Part shown: in pieces, positions 47,296 to 59,217 of the stretch
Layout of the letters: every line of letters begins with the position of its first letter
Position numbering within the stretch: the first letter of the stretch is position 1
Assembly: GCF_032854445.1 (NCBI RefSeq)
Contig: NC_088303.1
Location: 26,793,501-26,857,500 of the forward strand
From: Liolophura sinensis
Taxonomy: Eukaryota > Mollusca > Polyplacophora > Chitonida > Chitonidae
Direction: 5' to 3'
Length of the DNA stretch: 64,000 nucleotides
Made by a program: the position numbers and the translations under genes
Notes under the pieces: model-generated
What the model was told of the DNA's origin: nothing
The model's database searches: none
The model's input: the letters and a program-made list of their open reading frames with translations, nothing else

Positions 47296-47929
47296 TTGTT
47301 CAATTATAAACAAGCCAGTTGTTTCACATCTTAGTCTCCTATAGTGGCACACTTATAAACTGGATAATTTATTCCAAATTCGGGATAATATATCACAAAA
47401 ATCTGGTGATTGTGTTTATTCACATATAATGTACACAATCTAACCCATCAATCTCAGTTAAACTGTTTCCAGTCATTCATCATTGCTTCGTATGAAACAA
47501 GGCTCTTACTTATTATTAAGACTATGATATTGATCTCGCCATCTTTAATGTTATACAGAATGGCATATAAAAGCAGATGAAATACTGATGAAACTGGAAG
47601 ACACTGTTATTAAAAGAAATATTATTATTTCAGTTTCACCATGCCTACTTATGTTAGGTGACCTAAAAAAAGCTTTAAGACGCCTACGCTCACCACTAGA
47701 TATCTAGCTACGTGCTGTTGAATAGGAGGGCTGATAACATACATGAATTACATCTGGAGTTGATCACATTTGTCATTATATAAAAATATTTCAGTAAGTG
47801 ATGTCGAATGGTTGTGTAGTGAAAACTGTGTGGAATATATACCTTCGAGTTTTCTGGAAATGCTATATATTTTACATTGAACAGTGACCCCCGTAAAGCA
47901 AAAGGCATGTCAATAATTTCCTTTACGTA

Positions 47930-49660
47930 TTAATACGAAAACAACATATCGTTTGCTGTTCATTGAAAACGAGGTCTTTGTATCATCATCAATAGAGCCT
48001 TTATTAGTTTTGATGTGATAAATGTACAACAGAGCCATATGCATTCACTGAAGACAAAAATATTATTTCGGCAAATTAAGTTGAAATCAATAGTATTATC
48101 ACCACGTGATAAAATTGTGAAAGCGAAAAACTATAAGCTATTCACCATTTTGACCTATAAAAACTTAACCAAATCATTTGATACTGTAAATCATGTCAAA
48201 CTGGTAAAAACTGCATCATTATGGTTTGAGACATGTATATTATCAAGCGGATCTATCGCATACGCAGTGTTCTCCTTTTTGACCCATTTGTGACTTTTTC
48301 TCAATTTTCAGTAAGAATAAAGGGCATACATGTGTGTTATAGTTTACTTTTAGGTTTTAGAACAGACAATCTATGCGATTATTTAAGGCAACATTGCAGA
48401 CCTGGATCAGATTCACAGAAATATTTTTATATCTCACATCTTATTGTAAATGCGTTTTATAACGTCCCACTTCCAGGAAGCGTTGTTCACCATTGATCTT
48501 CGGAAAGAATAAACCATCTGGGTTATACTCATGCCATTCAACTTACTACGGCGTTAAGCCAACATCATTCAGTCAACTTAAATTTACTATGTTTTATGAA
48601 TGTATGATGTTAATCAATAAATCGTAGAATTCTATATATAACTATGATGTCCTGTTTTTGGACGATTATAATGAGTATTTAGGTCCAACGTAATTGATCT
48701 ACCCGGAATATTAGTAGAGAACTGAGGTCGCTTTCTACTCAAACAGAACAATAAAACATAAGGTTTACTTGACGTTCAGATTAAATAGTGAGAAAAATAG
48801 CCTGTAAATGTGGTCTGCAATATTTTTTCGATATTTCTTTAAAGCGGAAAAGATACAATAATTTTTGTATGGTGGGTATTTGGTGTACCTCTTGGTACAT
48901 AATGTTATAAATGAGAATGTTTGATAAATATATTTTATTTACTAGAATTTGGCCTTTTCAGGGAACAAATGTACTGGATTTTGCTTATATTTGTATTTTT
49001 TATATATTCATAAATATTAACATAATTCGGGATAAATCCATGTGTTTAGTTATTAAGAACTAATTTCCATTAAAATACATTTATAAAAATCCCTCATATA
49101 AATAGATTTTCAAATAACCTTTTTACATGAAAGAAAAAAGTCGAAAAAAATATTCTAGACACCGTATGTGGAAATAAGTTTTTACGCTCATTCATCTGAT
49201 TTTAGGGTCAATTTTGTATTTTCTACTCCTTTAAGTGGAGGCCTTGAACTTTTACCCTGTGGTTAGCTGTCAAGGAGTTGATAATTTGGGTTACTACTTA
49301 TTTTTACCATAAACTGAGCTCATCCGTCATGTTTAAATATTATTCAATTTTTATAGGTTATTCAGTATTATTAAATATCAACGAGATCCGGTTAGCAAAA
49401 CGTGGTTTTATGATGATATGAAACCAACAATAACTGTTGTTCATATACAGGCAAACATGAGTGTGCTGGGACTAAAAGAACTCACCCGTCAGTTTTGGGT
49501 TTCTTCTTCATATAAAACAATACTTAGTGTCAACCGACCTCAGTCGTTTTAGTTTTAAAGCCAATGTGTTATAAAATGTTGCATCAATTTTAAAATTCTT
49601 TTTTCCTAATTGCATAAACATCGTGATTTCAATTTCAATGTGTTTCCATTCCGCCCTACC
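47930..49660. other. Intron of the paralogue with unrelated insertions
   Basis: Partly co-linear with intron 2 of the intact gene (for example 'tcgtttgctgttcattgaaaa' region at about 47950 against 34920). Frames at 48015-48293 and 48233-48496 carry no recognised motif. 'ctacggcgttaagccaacat' at 48547-48566 resembles the 3' end of the third SINE family. Confidence 0.4.
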
Positions 49661-50304
49661 TCCAATCTTCCAGAATTTCGTGAATAATCCAAGTCATCGT
49701 GTCATCGATGCTGCAGTAATTAATATTTGATATGCACGAACGGTGGTTGCACAGCGACACGAAAATAATTTCGAAATTGCGACCGTATCAGTTTTAGACT
49801 ATTCAGTAATCTCCAACCCATCTGTGTCGCACCGAAAGTTAGCACACACATGACAGGGCATTCCCTGTATGGGGAAGATGATCAGTTACAAGTACTAACA
49901 CGCATAAATGCAGATTTGGAATAAAATCCGCTTTGTAAATTGCCATTTCATTTTTGGTTTCTGTCTCAGTTAGCCCAGTGCCCTATGCTCGTAACTACAC
50001 ACTTAAAACAAGCAACTCCACTGCTTATTATCGTCACAGGATCGATTTGTATAGCTTTTTAGGCGCAGTATTTTGTAATGGGGGTTGTGATATGACGCAA
50101 ATATCACAGTTATAGATTTCTCTCTCTTCTCGATGGCAAATCAATGTTCAGGAACTGCCGACGCCATCTTTAATTGTCAGGGAGAACCGAAGTTTTTTGC
50201 ACTCCATAATTTTTGGAAGTGCATGAGCTGTGTGACCTAGAAATGAATTGGCGGGTTTATAATACTAACAGTCAGAATAAAGATTTGAATTATCCAAAGT
50301 ATGT

Positions 50305-50375
50305 ATCTATGTTTGGGGATTAACGTCGTACTTAACAATTTTTCAGTCATATGACGACGATGAGTCATAGATGTA
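50305..50375 (-). repeat. ACTC-family SINE 3' fragment
   Basis: 'ggggattaacgtcgtactta' and 'caatttttcagtcatatgac' are the inverse of the SINE end at 2750-2850. It lies in the last intron of the decayed paralogue. Confidence 0.7.
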
Positions 50376-50589
50376 CCCATAACTATGAAGTCAGCATATT
50401 TCAGTATTTTGCACTGTTTCTGTCCCTTAACGCTTTAATTCCCTTTTTGTTTTCTCCATTCTTCGTAATTTATCGGGATAATTTTCCTTGTGTTACAGAG
50501 GTATAATGATGTTGAGAAAAGTGGGGCGGGAGGCAAAGATAGAAGTGGAGATCTTTAATTACAATTCATGGACAGGTAATCACTAATGA

Positions 50590-51180
50590 CTATTAACATT
50601 ACATGTGTATTTATCAGTTCACATTAGGTCAAATTTGATAACATCATACTAATGCACCAATACAAAAATATGTTGTTGTGTCATTAGTAGATCTCTTTAT
50701 ATTCCTTTACTGAATGTACCGTGTCCGAGTGGACAATATGCTTGCATTATTGCTTAAAAGTTGTAGGTAGACACCCAGCATTAAACAGCAAAGTTGTGGA
50801 TGCCAACAATGTCAATGTTCTTTGGGCTTTGGTGACAGAATGGGGTCATCGACTCGTGGAACACCACAGGGTTAAGTGAAAATTAATAGAATAAACAACT
50901 GACAATAAATTTCAAAGATTAAATCACTTCACTTTTTCAATAGTTTGAGACAAATGTACTTAGCAGAAATGAGTTTTTGCGTAGTTCTGAAGATGTGTGA
51001 AAATCCAGTTTCAAGCAAATGGTGACGATGCACAGTTTAGTAAATTGTAAAATATACTGGATTTGACAAATTACTTTTATTGCAATTATTTTTGTTTCCA
51101 GGGTGTTACAGTCCCCCACTATGAACGGTTTCTACTGACATAGGCGTTATACACAGATTTACACGTGTCAAAATTACTTA
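50590..51180. other. 3' flank of duplication unit 3; no gene
   Basis: 50590-50760 is co-linear with 36356-36510 downstream of the intact gene, ending about at 'cgtgtccgagtgg' (compare 'agtgtccgggttg'). Beyond that nothing is recognised. Confidence 0.5.
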
Positions 51181-51184
51181 TAAA

Positions 51185-51235
51185 ACGTTGGATACCGCCA
51201 TCGTATAAGTGAAATATTCTGGCTTAAATAAATAA
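51185..51235 (+). repeat. SINE 3' fragment
   Basis: 'ccgccatcgtataagtgaaa' and 'tattctggcttaaataaata': only the last 50 bp of the AAAT-tail SINE, with part of the end deleted. Confidence 0.65.
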
Positions 51236-51274
51236 ATTCTTATCATTCATAATGTTACCATCACGTAAACAGGG

Positions 51275-51417
51275 GCCTCCATGGCCGAGGGTGTTAGCTC
51301 GCCGGTTTCCTGCCACCATAATGCTTCCCCTCGTTGTATAAGTGACATATTTTTGAGTACGCCGTAGAACACCAATCAAATAAATAAATAAATAAACAAA
51401 TAAATAAAATTATTAAT
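51275..51417 (+). repeat. Internally deleted SINE
   Basis: Head 'ggggcctccatggccgaggg' then 'tgttagctcgcc' joins straight to 'ggtttcctgccaccataatg' and the usual end 'gagtacgccgtagaacacca' with an (AAAT)n tail. About 150 bp of the middle is absent. Confidence 0.8.
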
Positions 51418-51754
51418 GCATGTCTTTCATTCGACAGGAGACACGAGATGCGGGATCAATCCTTGTCTTGGACAGGGAATTTTGTTAATTCCTGTTTTCC
51501 AGGTGTTCGTGGGTCCTTGGAAATAATAAGCAGACGACACTCGCGTGAGTATTTGTACAGCCTACCGTTCCCGGAAGATCACTTGTCTTGCACCACAATA
51601 GTGTGTACATGTATATCTCTAAGTGGAAAAGTTTCTCAGTCATGTGTCGCGGGTTGGTGGTTTTACAAAAGTGACTCTTGGATTACACCAATTAATAAAT
51701 AATTTTTTTAGTACTTGGTGAAATAAATCTACCACAAGACAGTACAGATTCAAA

Positions 51755-51812
51755 AATCTGAGTTATACAATTGAGGTAATTCAGCTCAGAAAACAGAGTC
51801 ATATGATGACGT
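51755..51812. mobile_element. Half copy of the 17-kb MITE family
   Basis: 'aaaatctgagttatacaatt', 'gaggtaattcagctcagaaa' and 'acagagtcatatga' match one arm of the foldback element at 17007-17246. No second arm is seen. Confidence 0.55.
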
Positions 51813-51831
51813 ATATAACTTTGTTCCCGGG

Positions 51832-52008
51832 ACCTGCGTGGCCGAGGTGGTTAGCACACTAGCGCGGCGCTTTGCCCCAGGACCTTCTCACCAATAGCCG
51901 TGGGCTCTGCCCGCTTTCCCCCCACCATAATGCTGGCCGCCGTCGCATAAGTGAAATATTATTGAGTATGGCGTAAAACACCAATCAAATAAATAAATAA
52001 TTAAATAA
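51832..52008 (+). repeat. SINE copy, internally deleted
   Basis: 'gggacctgcgtggccgaggt' and 'ggttagcacactagcgcggc' (box A-like), then after a deletion 'gggctctgcccgctttcccc', 'accataatgctggccgccgt', 'gcgtaaaacaccaatcaaat' and an AAAT tail. Confidence 0.85.
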
Positions 52009-52061
52009 TGGTTCCCTTCCACAATGGATTGAAATATTTAAGTGGATTAACTAATAATACA

Positions 52062-52156
52062 CCCGGTTTCCTCCCACCATAATCCTGGCCGCCGTCGTAT
52101 GAGTGAAATATTCTTGAGTACGACGTAACACAAATCAAATAAATAAATAAATAACC
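52062..52156 (+). repeat. 5'-truncated SINE
   Basis: 'cccggtttcctcccaccata' to 'gagtacgacgtaacacaaat' and an (AAAT)n tail. Head and body are missing. Confidence 0.85.
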
Positions 52157-52887
52157 GGTAATACAGGAATACATCTAACACTAAAACACGATTGTAAATC
52201 GTAACAAATACATCTATATGAGTAAATACTTGAGTAAGGCGTAATCAAACTGCTATTAAAAGAATAAATTCATAGGTATATATATAAAGCCTGAATAAAC
52301 GTTATGTGTTATCTTAACTGCAATCGCGTGTATTTTAGCCGTAAATATTCTGTGACAATGCAAAGTGATTTTTAGTTCTACTGCTTATGTACACAACAGG
52401 ACAATCTAGCTCCTAAAACTTCCAGGCTCGGGATATGAATGGAAAACTGTAATCGTTCATCAGGGTATTTCCACAGAAGCGATATTTATTTATGCTATAC
52501 GATTCGAACACGGATTTAACTTATTCGCCTTGAAGCTGCCTTTCATCAAGCTGCCAACATCAATGAAAACAGGTGACTGTTTCTGTCTGCGTGATTCCAC
52601 CTGAATTTCGTACTTTATACAGTTTCCTAGTTTTTTTTGTGGTTTGTCTTATTCGTCGTTTTTAGGAGATTGACCTTGCGATTATTGATCTGGAACGTCC
52701 ATTTTGGTTTACGGCTGCTATAAGAATGAATATGTCAATGCATAGATTTTTAACAGTAAAGTTCACAACCAGGTGCACTGTTGGTACATAAAGTATATTC
52801 ACGATAGAAAGAGTCTTCTTTCAATGCACTGAATCAAGACATGAAGAACAAGTAATGCACAACTGTAAGTACAATAGTGTGCAGTGG
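52157..52887. other. No gene seen
   Basis: AT-rich spacer between SINE clusters with no motif or usable open frame. Confidence 0.4.
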
Positions 52888-53076
52888 CCTAGTGGTTAGG
52901 CTTCCTCTCCGGCCGTATGTGGGAAGGTCTGCCAGCAGCCTGCGGATGGTCGTGGGTTTCCCCCGGGCTGTGCCCGGTTTCCACCCACCATAATGCTGGC
53001 CGCCGTCGTATAAGTGAAATATTCTTGAGTACGGCGTAAAACACCGATTAAATCAATCAATCAACCTAGTGGTTAG
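52888..53076 (+). mobile_element. Headless SINE with 12-bp target-site duplication
   Basis: The inserted sequence 52900-53064 begins 'gcttcctctccggccgtatg' and ends with AATC repeats. CCTAGTGGTTAG stands immediately before (52888-52899) and after it (53065-53076). The duplicated 12-mer is the box A region of an older SINE that continues at 53077, so one SINE has jumped into the promoter of another. Confidence 0.9.
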
Positions 53077-53290
53077 CGTACCAGCGCGGCGCAGTGACAC
53101 AGGAGGCTCACATCAATGCGGTCGATGTGAGTTCAAGGCCAGCTTATGCTGGCTTCCTCTCCAGCTGTACATAGGAAGATCTGTCACCAACCTGCGTATG
53201 GTCGTGGGTTTTCTCCCACCATAATGCTAGCCGTCGTATAAATGAAATGTTCTTCTGTATGGCGTAAAACATCAAACAAATAAATACATA
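53065..53290 (+). repeat. Full-length SINE, host of the nested insertion
   Basis: 'cctagtggttagcgtaccag' (box A), 'gagttcaaggcc' (box B-like), 'agcttatgctggcttcctct', the body, 'tggcgtaaaacatcaaacaa' and an AAAT-type tail. Its first few bases lie left of the insertion, at about 52870-52899. Confidence 0.9.
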
Positions 53291-54967
53291 AACCTATAGC
53301 GTGCACTATTAACAACAGAAAGAACACAAGTAGTCGTCTCCCACGAATCAAAACCGTATTTATTTGATTGTGTTTAGGCTTATTCACTTACACGACATAG
53401 GTCAGTTTTTTGGTTGACGGGAACATAATTGTTCGGGAAAATTCATCGACATTTGTTGAGTTACTTACCCGCGTGTGAAATGCATATACATACTGGCGGA
53501 AAAGAATTGGTTTCCAGCGAACGTTGGACTGCTTAAATAACCACTATATAGAGCCACTGTCCACTTTCTGTCCCCAAGGACCTATATATAAGTATACAGT
53601 AAAGGTGGGGAAATCTACAAATTCCGTGCCTCAAAAACGGTGACTGAGCTCGCGTTTCCAAATCCTTAATCACGACTCGCTCTTAAATTTAAGCACTAAG
53701 TGAGCCCAAATTGTCTGAAAGTTAACGTGATCAACGGATGTAGATTATCCTGGGTTTAGTTCTTCTTAAAAGTGTTATCGTGTAGTTTGATGTATGAGAA
53801 AGTAACGTTTATTGAAATCATGCCGTACGCCTCCTCTGGTAAGCAAGTCTGTCACTATCCACAACGAATTATCTAGCTGTGTTACCGTCAAGCTCGCACG
53901 TCTAGTGATGTAAACTGAGCGTAGAGAGTGGCTGTAAGGGGTATGGGTTTATGTTGGAATAAATTTGTACCAGAGCTGCTTACCAGAGTAATGTCCGTAT
54001 TTTCAGAGATCTCGTGTACATAACGATTTTCATTTGAGTGCTCGAAACACATTCTAATTGTTCATCGAAGGATCTCTTAAACTAATGAAGATTTAAGCAA
54101 ACAGAATTAAGTCATAGACCTTCTACTTAATTAAATGACCATCAATACACACTGACAAATATAATCCCCAACGTTTATTTTATCAAAGGAACCAGCCGTT
54201 TTTAAGCTTTATTCATTTCATTTAACACTGAAGTGACATTCTAAATGTCAGCATAAAAAGGCAATTAAACGTTTGACACCAAACAGCTAATGGGATAAGA
54301 TCTCCAATTTCAAATGGAATAGATAAGGAAGTTTGATAAAAGTGACATGAATAATCTATCACCAAAGTTGTTTTTATTTCCAAAATTATTATTTACCATA
54401 TTTTGATAAAATCAAGCGTTTAAAAACTGAATTAAATGCAATGTTTGAAAGGGTTTTCATTTCAAATTACGCCATTATCTATTTTATCTATGTGTTGGCA
54501 ATCAGTGGACCTATTCAGGAAATTTAGAGACGCAAATTCATTTAAACGAAAAGACAACAACACTAGAGCACATGTATGCATGCATCGATAGGGTATCCTG
54601 CAGGAAGTTTAACGAGAATATTTTTTTCTAGTTGTGATGTATCAATACCGAGATATCTAAATTCAATGTAAGCAGAATTACATATAAACTGACGACCAAA
54701 AGAAACTTTACGGCTCCGTGAGTTAAATTTAACCAGCCTTTTCAGCAAATTAATACCAAATTATTGTAAGAAAACATTGTACGAAACACATTCCCTTGTG
54801 CGACAAGCGTCATATACGCCCACACGAACTTGCTTTTAGACAACGAAGAAAGTTGAAAAATCACGTGACCCATGGACGGTCGCAACTGCACATGTTATAA
54901 GTGTATAAAAACGTTACACACAGTGTGCTGGACTTGCACACTGACGAAAATCCACCAATGTTATGCC
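53291..54967. other. No gene recognised
   Basis: AT-rich. The minus-strand frame at 54563-54748 has no motif. No inverted terminal repeat for the mariner fragment that follows was found in its last 200 bp. Confidence 0.35.
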
Positions 54968-55797
54968 ATGATTGACTCCAGAACAACGCGAGAGGGCCCT
55001 GGGTATGGTATCCATGGGAGCCACCCATGCCCACATTGCAAGGACCTTCGGCTGCTCTCGTGTAACTGTGTCAAACTTGATGCAACGTTACAGTCAGGCA
55101 GGGCAGACATCGGGCAGGCCAAGGACAGGCAAGCCTAGGGTAACTACACCCAGAGAAGACGGGTACCTGCGCACCATACTCCTGAGGAACCGCTTCCTGA
55201 CAGTGAAGTCATCGTTAATCAATGCCGTTGGTCACTGGGTCAGTCGGTAGACCGTGTCGAGGAGACTCATGGCTCTATCCACAATTCAGAGGGCAGTTGT
55301 TGACAGCCGAACATCGTCACCAGAGGTTGCGATAGGCTCGCGATAGGCAGTGATGCGATTGGCAAGGTATTGTTTTCACGGATGACAGCCGCTTCTGCCT
55401 GTTCCGAGCCGATGGCAGACAGCGAGTTTACCGTCAAAGAGGCGAACGAACGACTGCATTAACCGTCCAGGAGGAGGTACTCTTTAGTGGCGGCAGCGTG
55501 ATGGTGTAGGGTGGGATTTATGGAGAGGAATGGACACCACTTATCATCATCTACGGGAACCTAGCAGATCAACGTTACGTGGATGAAAGTCTGAGTTCTG
55601 ATGTCCTTCCATTCCTTCAACAGCAACGACGTGGTGTACTGTACCGGCATGACAACGAAAGACCCAATACAGCTCGAGTTGTGCAGAACTTCCTGGACGC
55701 CAACGGCGTTAACAAGAACTGGCGTTCGCTCTCCAAAACGAATGGCAACGAATCCCACGTCGTTTTCTATGCGTCGGAGAGTTTTAACATGTATTGA
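54968..55797 (+). pseudogene. Tc1/mariner-type transposase, broken
   Basis: The N-terminal part (frame from 54972, one base out of register with the ATG at 54968) shows the helix-turn-helix of Tc1 transposases: TPEQRERALGMVSMGATHAH, IARTFGCSRVTVSNLMQRY, then the GRPRTGKPR hinge. The frame fails at about 55250. The catalytic part is open from about 55376: TDDSRFCLFRADGRQR (first catalytic aspartate, 55381), GGSVMV then a TAG at 55507-55509 where a tryptophan codon is expected, VLPFLQQQ, HDNERPNTARVVQNFL (second aspartate, 55651). About 100 codons between the two halves and the third catalytic residue are missing. Family pattern is from memory. No terminal inverted repeats found. Confidence 0.85.
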
Positions 55798-56405
55798 AGC
55801 AAGGGGTGGAAAACGCGCTATTGATTGGTTTTGATACTGACTGATTTTAAAAATAATCAACTTTTTGTATGCTCTGCTCATTGTTAACCAAGATGGAATG
55901 GCCATTTTTCTACCACTGCTCTGTATGTCCACTTGTAAAATGATTTGAGGGCTGTTGTGTCCGTTCTTACTCAAGACTTTCAATATCTAAAGTCATTGGT
56001 CTTTTCAATATATTAAACTTCATTCATCCTGTTTTTTTGCTTTGGCAAAATAAATTGATTTGAACTCTTTGTAAAGTTTCTTTTGGCCGTCAGTTTATTT
56101 AGACAGTCGAAGGCTCCGCCATATTATCAGTTTTGTCAAATCAGGTGTGAGTTACTTCGTGGGGTACGAGGAATTGTGTGGATATGTTGTACAGCTTATG
56201 TATGCCATTCCATAGACTTCTTTCTATTAAACATAACTGTGAATTTGTTTAAAACTGAAAACAGACTAGCCAAAAGGGGATTAAAGACGCGTACTACTGA
56301 TAAATTGTGAGGAGGGTGTCACAGCACATGCATCTATGTACATGCATTACACGTGTTACAACTAAGGTATACGGTTTTCATAAAACTCAGGTAATTTGTT
56401 TTGTC
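55798..56405. other. No gene recognised
   Basis: No motif-bearing frame. It may include the 3' end of the mariner element, but no terminal inverted repeat was identified. Confidence 0.35.
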
Positions 56406-56407
56406 GG

Positions 56408-56720
56408 GGTCTTGTTTATCTCTTTATTTATTTGATTAGTGTTTGATTTATTTATTTATTTACTTTTTTGGTTTTGTCTTACTTCGTACTCAAAAATATT
56501 TCACTTATATAACAGCGGCCGGCATTATGATTGGAGGAAACCTGACAGAGCCCGGGGGGAAATTCACGACCATCCACATGCTGCTGGAAGACATTCCCAC
56601 TCACGACTGTATTCTTGAGTACAGCGTAAAACAGCAATAAAATAAATAAATAAACCGCATTGGTGAGAGGCTCTTGGGTTATTATGTTACAATAGCACGC
56701 AAAGTACCAGGCCACGGAAG
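56408..56720 (-). repeat. Composite SINE with an opposite-strand tail inside
   Basis: An inverse SINE runs from its TTTATTTATTTGATTAGTG tail to 'gaagacattcccactcacga' (about 56606). A plus-strand SINE end then appears (attcttgagtacagcgtaaa, acagcaataaaataaataaa; 56612-56654). Then the inverse copy's tRNA-like head resumes (gcattggtgagaggctcttg to ggccacggaag, 56657-56720). The plus-strand piece replaces the box B region. Confidence 0.75.
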
Positions 56721-58338
56721 ACCCTGGGTTCTGTTTACGGCAGAACTCAACAGGCCAAGGAACGAGTTACAGATCTAAAAAAAAACTAAATAAACATAAC
56801 ACACTGACAATGAACAAGAGAATAGGATAAAAACGTGACAAGAAACACAAAATTAATACCGTTAAGTTTAATAACACGTATATGGACATTCATTATCAAG
56901 ATATAATTTGACCTAAGGGTTGACTTGATTCTTCCAACAGAGGCGGGTTATAATTGGTCACTTTAAACAACCCCTTTAATAACACCAAATTAACATTCAC
57001 CACCGTAATTGTTAGCTTTATGGATTATTCTAGTAAATAAACAATGATGTTATAAATAAACTGTTTATCACTTCAAACACGAAAGAGTAAAATGCATTTA
57101 GTAGCACATATACACTCAAATCATTTAAGAAACTTTATGATCAACAATTCTGTTTGGCAAATAGTTGAAAGGGGTATAACTCTTATGGGCTTAGTCACAC
57201 GGTGGTTATCTGAATATAACGGCATGATATTTAAATATGTCTGTAACCCTATATGGACCTTTTTAACAATGGAGCAGTAATTTAATAACTCAAATAATTC
57301 CAGTTTATCATCTTCTAATGTTTAATTCCCCATGTATTATACACTTAAGTTTGGTGATATACATAAAGATCTCTCTGGGATTGGTTCATATACTGTGTCT
57401 TTCTTGTAGAAGATAACTTCTTTGAGTATTTATCTCACACGCATTACTTTCTAACTAAATCTTGGTCTTTTCTTCGCTTGAAAAGTTGCTCTTCGAACAA
57501 CTTTAAAACCATCTTTCAAGCTTCATCTTTGATATGGAAGAGGAAATGGGTGATCCTATCTATATGCAGACGAAAACAAAACCATGTAATTTTTGTTGGA
57601 CTACGATATCATCGACTTAGATTTAAAGAACAATACTCTCACGCAATACATTAAACTTTTAATACGAGACATAGCTAATTATATGCATGTATCAACTTCT
57701 TTCAAAACAGATTTCAGCAACTAACACACCGAAAGACTCCTCGTCGTCGTACGAGTACACGGTAAAAATCCAAGCGTATACATACTTACATACATTCCAA
57801 CGGTTTTGAATAGTTTAATATAGTTAACGTTGTTCTCACAGTCATTCTAAAAATGTTTCATTATTCGTCAATGTGGCATATAAATGTGTCTTTGTGAAAA
57901 ATAATCCGTAACATGCTAATAAAGGTTGCCATTGCAAAGCTTATTGAAATTATTTCGTTTCACAACAATGTAACGCTTCTTGGAGCAATTATAGTGCTAA
58001 TTTACTTCAATAAGAGATGCAAGACGTCCTCAGATTGGTTTCGTTTCATGTTTAACCTTGACTGAATCATTTCACCAGCAGCCTCCCATGGACTTTACCT
58101 TCCGTGTAAACATACATGCTGTACTGAGTATCAATGTTTTCCGCCTGAGAATATCTTTTCAGTTACTTTTAGCTTGAACTGAAATGTTCTCGTGATATTC
58201 ACTGTGTTGAGTCTTGGGATAACTTCGTGTCCTTTCTCATATCCAAGTATTGTTCAAAGGATGTTCAAAATGTCACGCAAATTTAATCACACTGCGAAAT
58301 ATGGATGCTTTGCTTGGCCTTTAAGAGAATATGAAAAG
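56721..58338. other. No gene recognised
   Basis: Low-GC DNA. The open frame at 57092-57280 shows no recognised motif and no splice pair. Confidence 0.35.
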
Positions 58339-58339
58339 G

Positions 58340-58545
58340 TGGTTCACGAGCTAGCTAGGCCGTGAGCTCATGTCCAGCTTATATCTTCCTTTTCGGCCAA
58401 ACGTGCAAAGGTCTACATGTAACGTCAGTGCGGATGGTCGTGGGGTTTCCCCAGGCTCTGTTTGGTTTCTTTCCACAATAATGCTAACCGCGGTCGTATA
58501 AGTGAAATACTTTTGAGTATTTAAAACTCTAATCAAATAACAAGT
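58340..58545 (+). repeat. Diverged SINE copy
   Basis: 'ggtggttcacgagctagcta', 'gagctcatgtccagcttata', 'gcggatggtcgtggggtttc' and 'gtataagtgaaatacttttg' follow the SINE order with heavy divergence. The end is shortened and the tail reduced. Confidence 0.75.
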
Positions 58546-58649
58546 TGACAAAGTGATACGGTGACAATGGTATTGTTGTGTCTGAGAAATGAAGTTTCTA
58601 TTTATCGTCAAGATGCTACAGATCAGCCAGGTCAACCCTTGATAAATCA

Positions 58650-58738
58650 CTGTTGTTTCATGCCGTACTCAAGCATACTTCACTTATATGACGGCGGCCA
58701 ACATTGTGGTGGGAAGAAACCGACAGATTCTGACTAGT
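58650..58738 (-). repeat. SINE fragment, inverted
   Basis: 'catgccgtactcaagcatac', 'ttcacttatatgacggcggc' and 'caacattgtggtgggaagaa', inverse orientation, tail and head lost. Confidence 0.8.
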
Positions 58739-59124
58739 TGCATGTATAGGATATTACACAGCAAAAAGGCGAAACGGTTTAAAAGACGACACAAACTATA
58801 AACTCAGATTCAGAAATGTTTTTTTTTTTTTGAGTTCTTGCATTTTACATGGAATTTGATATTTTTTAAAGTAAGAGCATAATTTAGAAAACTAAGATAA
58901 AAGAATCAATATCTGAAGCAGAACTTTTAGAGAAATTATTTGAATGGGTAATCTATTTTGAAAAGCTGATGTCTTGTCCATTATACTGTTATGCTGCAAG
59001 GCGAAGTTGTGCATGTTCAGTATGACGACTGTCTCTATTTACGGCCGGATTTTTCCTCTTCTGTTTCCTTTTCTGCTGCCTCTCTATCCTCCTCTACAGT
59101 ATGAAAACACACGAAAAATGCGAC

Positions 59125-59217
59125 TTTATTGAAGTTCTTATATAAACGGGATGTATATTCAACAAGCATACAATGACTGCATTGGAGAATTTGCTACAAG
59201 ATATGATGATTTATTAG
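59125..59217 (-). terminator. Two poly(A) signals for the 59-residue precursor gene
   Basis: AATAAA occurs on the minus strand at 59212-59217 and again at 59125-59130, about 300 and 390 bp past the stop codon at 59520. Either gives a 3' UTR of plausible length. Confidence 0.4.

Larger units (their letters stand above)
46483..50586 (+). pseudogene. Decayed paralogue of the secreted NTF2-like gene
   Basis: Exon 1 (46483-46552) is intact, of equal length, and encodes a signal peptide (MLTVWVIILLGCLFGETNA). Exon 2 starts at 47559 behind a conserved acceptor (gttatacag) and reads EWHIKADEIL, but loses similarity after about 15 codons and reaches a stop without the LPPG motif. Exon 3 keeps its acceptor (ccaatcttccag, exon start about 49673) but hits a stop after three full codons; the following sequence matches intron 3 of the intact gene, so most of exon 3 was deleted. 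Exon 4 (50499-50586) is well kept (AKIEVEIFNYNS), with W to F at the characteristic tryptophan and a slightly extended end. No normal NTF2-like product can be made. The intact copy is at 33347-36355. Confidence 0.8.
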
